Shown here: positions 7,498 to 10,292 of the stretch, piece by piece
Position numbering within the stretch: position 1 is the first letter of the stretch
Layout of the letters: each line of letters begins with the position of its first letter
Source: Candidatus Rokuibacteriota bacterium
Lineage (GTDB): Bacteria; Methylomirabilota; Methylomirabilia; Rokubacteriales; CSP1-6
Length of the DNA: 10,292 bases
Direction: 5' to 3'
Assembly (NCBI GenBank): GCA_016201575.1
Contig: JACQCN010000470.1
Span: 1 to 10,292 of the forward strand
The notes under the pieces: model-generated
Database searches by the model: none
What the model was told of the DNA's origin: nothing
The model's input: the letters and a program-made list of their open reading frames with translations, nothing else
Program-made: the position numbers and the translations under genes

Positions 7498-8766
7498 ATG
7501 AAGATAGACGTCGAGCAGCTCGAAGCGTGCAAGCGCCGGATCTCGGTGGAGGCCCCGACCGAGGTCGTGCAACAGGCGTGGGAGGCGGCCTATGGCCGCG
7601 TGCAGAAGGAAGCGCGGCTGCCGGGATTCCGCAAGGGCCACGTCCCGCGTAACCTCGTCAAGCTGCACTTCGCCGACGACGTGCGCCGCGAGGTGGCCCA
7701 GCGGCTGATCCCCAACGTCTACCAGGAGGCTCTCGCTCAGACCCGGATCGAGCCGCTCGACGAGCCGCACCTCCACGACGTGAAGCTCGAGGAGGGCGCG
7801 CCGCTCAGCTTCACCGCCGAGGTCGAGGTGAAGCCCGAGATCACGCTCGGCGAGTACAAGGGCCTCGCGGTGCGCCACACCCCCGCCCCCGTCACCGAGG
7901 AGCAGGTGGACGAGACGCTCGCGCGCATGCGCGAGAGCCAGGCGGAGTTCCGGGCCGTCGACCGCGCGCCGGCAACCGGCGACCTCGTGATCATCGACTA
8001 CACGCTCGCCCCCGAGGGACTGCCCCCCGCCCAGGAGACGGGCTACGCGTTCATCGTCGGCGACGGCTCGGTGATGTCCGAGATCGACCAGGCGGTGGCG
8101 GGGATGAGCGGCGGCAGCGAGCGCGAGGTCGGCGTGCGCTTCCCCGCCGATCACCGGCGCGAGGACCTGCGGGACCGGCCGGGCACGGCCCGGATCAAGC
8201 TCGTGGAGGTCAAGGAGAAGGTGCTGCCGGCCCTCGACGACGGGTTCGCCCGCAGCCTCGGCGACTACCCGACCGTGGACGTCCTGCGGGCCGCCGTCCG
8301 CAAGCAGCTCGAGGCCCAGCGCGAGCAGGAGAACCGCCGGGCCCGGGAGGACGCGGTCGCGGACGCCCTGCTGGCGCGTCACGAGCTCCCGGTGCCGGAG
8401 GCGCTGGTCATGCGCCACATCGCCCTCCTGGTCGAGCACGCCCGCGAGCGCATGCGCCGCCAGGGCGTCGATCCGGATCGCGTGCAGTGGGACTACAATA
8501 AGCTCGTCCAGGAGCTGCGACCGGGCGCGGAGAAGACGGTGCGGCGCACCCTGCTCCTCGACGCGGTGGCCGAGGCCGAGAAGCTCGCGCCCGGCGAGGC
8601 CGACGTCGAGGCCGAGATCACCGCGATCGCGGCGCAGACGCAGCGCGCGCCGGCGGCGGTGCGGGGCATGATGGAGAAGAGCGGCGACCTGGAGGGCCTG
8701 CGCTTGCAGCTCCGCGAGAAGCGGGCCCTGGACTTCCTGATCCGATACGCGTCGATCACGGCCTAA
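7498..8766 (+). CDS. tig: Trigger factor (ribosome-associated chaperone / peptidyl-prolyl isomerase)
   Basis: This 422-residue protein is close to the 432 residues of E. coli trigger factor. It binds the ribosome near the tunnel exit and shields nascent chains. The ribosome-binding signature GFRKGHVP lies at 43-50, the same place as in E. coli. The central FKBP-like domain covers about 150-240 (GDLVIIDYTL, then AFIVGDGSVMSEIDQAVAGMSGG), where the loop is somewhat reduced as in many bacteria. The C-terminal helical chaperone arms follow (about 245-415), rich in Arg and Glu. The ATG is preceded by GGAG at suitable distance. It lies 86 bases after the tRNA and leads into clpP and clpX, its usual partners. 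The gap to clpP is unusually long (318 bases) and filled with structured repeats, so the two genes may be partly uncoupled. Confidence 0.97.
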   Translation: MKIDVEQLEACKRRISVEAPTEVVQQAWEAAYGRVQKEARLPGFRKGHVPRNLVKLHFADDVRREVAQRLIPNVYQEALAQTRIEPLDEPHLHDVKLEEGAPLSFTAEVEVKPEITLGEYKGLAVRHTPAPVTEEQVDETLARMRESQAEFRAVDRAPATGDLVIIDYTLAPEGLPPAQETGYAFIVGDGSVMSEIDQAVAGMSGGSEREVGVRFPADHRREDLRDRPGTARIKLVEVKEKVLPALDDGFARSLGDYPTVDVLRAAVRKQLEAQREQENRRAREDAVADALLARHELPVPEALVMRHIALLVEHARERMRRQGVDPDRVQWDYNKLVQELRPGAEKTVRRTLLLDAVAEAEKLAPGEADVEAEITAIAAQTQRAPAAVRGMMEKSGDLEGLRLQLREKRALDFLIRYASITA

Positions 8767-8821
8767 AACGGTGGAACGAGCCGGCCGCTCAAAACGGTCC
8801 AGATGCGAGGCGGCGTGGTCT
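8767..8821. repeat. Leading part of the tig-clpP repeat region
   Basis: AAAACGGT occurs twice (8765-8772, overlapping the tig stop, and 8791-8798) around an imperfect GAGC/GCTC hairpin. The following bases GGTCCAGATGCGAGGCGGCG look like the start of a dispersed intergenic repeat remembered from other GC-rich environmental genomes, but that memory is not checked. GCGAGGCG at 8805-8812 echoes the tail of the three units that follow. Confidence 0.35.
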
Positions 8822-8864
8822 TTCGAGCGGAGCGGCGGAGCCGCGAGGCGAGGCCCGAGTGAAT
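8822..8864. repeat. Structured intergenic repeat, unit 1
   Basis: The unit begins TTCGAGCGGAGC and ends with GCGAGGCGAGGCCCGAGT (8843-8860). Between them GCGGC-GGA-GCCGC (8832-8844) forms a perfect 5-bp hairpin. Head and tail recur in units 2 and 3, while the middle differs. Confidence 0.75.
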
Positions 8865-8890
8865 CGTGACGACTGGGACGTACGTGGGTG

Positions 8891-8955
8891 TTCGAGCTGA
8901 GCGGCGTCGGCGGGACGCCCGCCGCGAGGCGAGGCCCGAGTAGATTGTACGTCGC
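8891..8955. repeat. Structured intergenic repeat, unit 2
   Basis: It has the same head (TTCGAGCTGAGC) and identical 18-base tail (8924-8941). The middle (8901-8925) folds into a longer hairpin: GCGGCG pairs with CGCCGC, then a TC bulge, then GGCG pairs with CGCC around a GGA loop, the same loop as in unit 1. Similarity to unit 1 continues past the tail (GATTGTACG against AATCGTGACG). Confidence 0.75.
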
Positions 8956-8985
8956 CGGGAAGAGCGACCGAGCCAACGAACGCAG

Positions 8986-9050
8986 TTCGAGCCGAGCAGC
9001 GCCAGCGCGGCTGTTGTGAGCCCGTTGCGAGGCGAGGCCCGAGTGGATGG
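8986..9050. repeat. Structured intergenic repeat, unit 3
   Basis: The head is TTCGAGCCGAGC and the tail is again the identical 18 bases (9027-9044), followed by GGAT. The middle is longest here: GCAGCG (8996-9001) pairs with CGTTGC (9023-9028) with one G-T pair, so the base of the stem is kept although its sequence changed. The unit ends 41 bases before the clpP start. Confidence 0.7.
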
Positions 9051-9084
9051 GCCGGGTTCAGCGGCCTGGGCAAGGAGAGGCCCG

Positions 9085-9723
<639 letters not shown>

Positions 9724-9732
9724 GGAGCAGGA

Positions 9733-10292
<560 letters not shown>

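Noticed and set aside
8822..9050. CRISPR array
   Set aside because: There are only three units, the spacing is irregular (69 and 95 bases), the intervening sequence shows repeat similarity between units, and no cas genes are near.

Overview
The window is GC-rich bacterial DNA with short gaps and many RR, AD and GE-rich proteins. Its mix of sigma-54 regulation, exopolysaccharide export, IS debris and a tRNA-Leu / tig / clpP / clpX block suggests an uncultivated soil or subsurface bacterium. The Rokubacteria (Methylomirabilota) or a deltaproteobacterial relative would fit, but this is an inference from general look and gene order, not from a marker gene.

Left block (15-4454, all minus strand). 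Three genes form one probable operon, read right to left: a degenerate GGDEF-domain protein (2298-2831), a sigma-54 enhancer-binding regulator whose receiver domain has lost its phosphorylation site (850-2259), and a Wza/EpsE-type polysaccharide export protein (15-836). Just upstream of the first gene lies a close match to the -24/-12 sigma-54 promoter (2869-2883), with an inverted repeat (2904-2948) placed where an enhancer site would be. The next gene upstream (3000-4454) is a second sigma-54 activator, this one with an intact phospho-acceptor. The set reads as a regulatory cassette for an exopolysaccharide locus that continues off the left edge.

Middle (4455-5044). The space between two divergent regulator genes is filled by two facing, truncated transposase 5' ends: IS1380-like on plus and IS630-like on minus, joined near 4744. 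Each keeps a plausible promoter. A single-domain response regulator follows (5045-5401), then about 260 bases without a clear gene.

Right block (5660-10292, all plus strand). A small protein resembles the C-terminal half of a PilZ domain. It is followed by a probably exported 420-residue protein made of about 71 uninterrupted pentapeptide repeats, then tRNA-Leu(UAG) with its own promoter, trigger factor (tig), a 318-base gap with three diverged hairpin-bearing repeats, clpP, and the first 186 codons of clpX. tig-clpP-clpX is the conserved cytoplasmic folding and proteolysis cluster.

The most notable points are the sigma-54 cassette that pairs a catalytically dead GGDEF (I-site motif kept) with a dead-receiver activator and an export gene, the long pentapeptide protein, and the structured repeats between tig and clpP.
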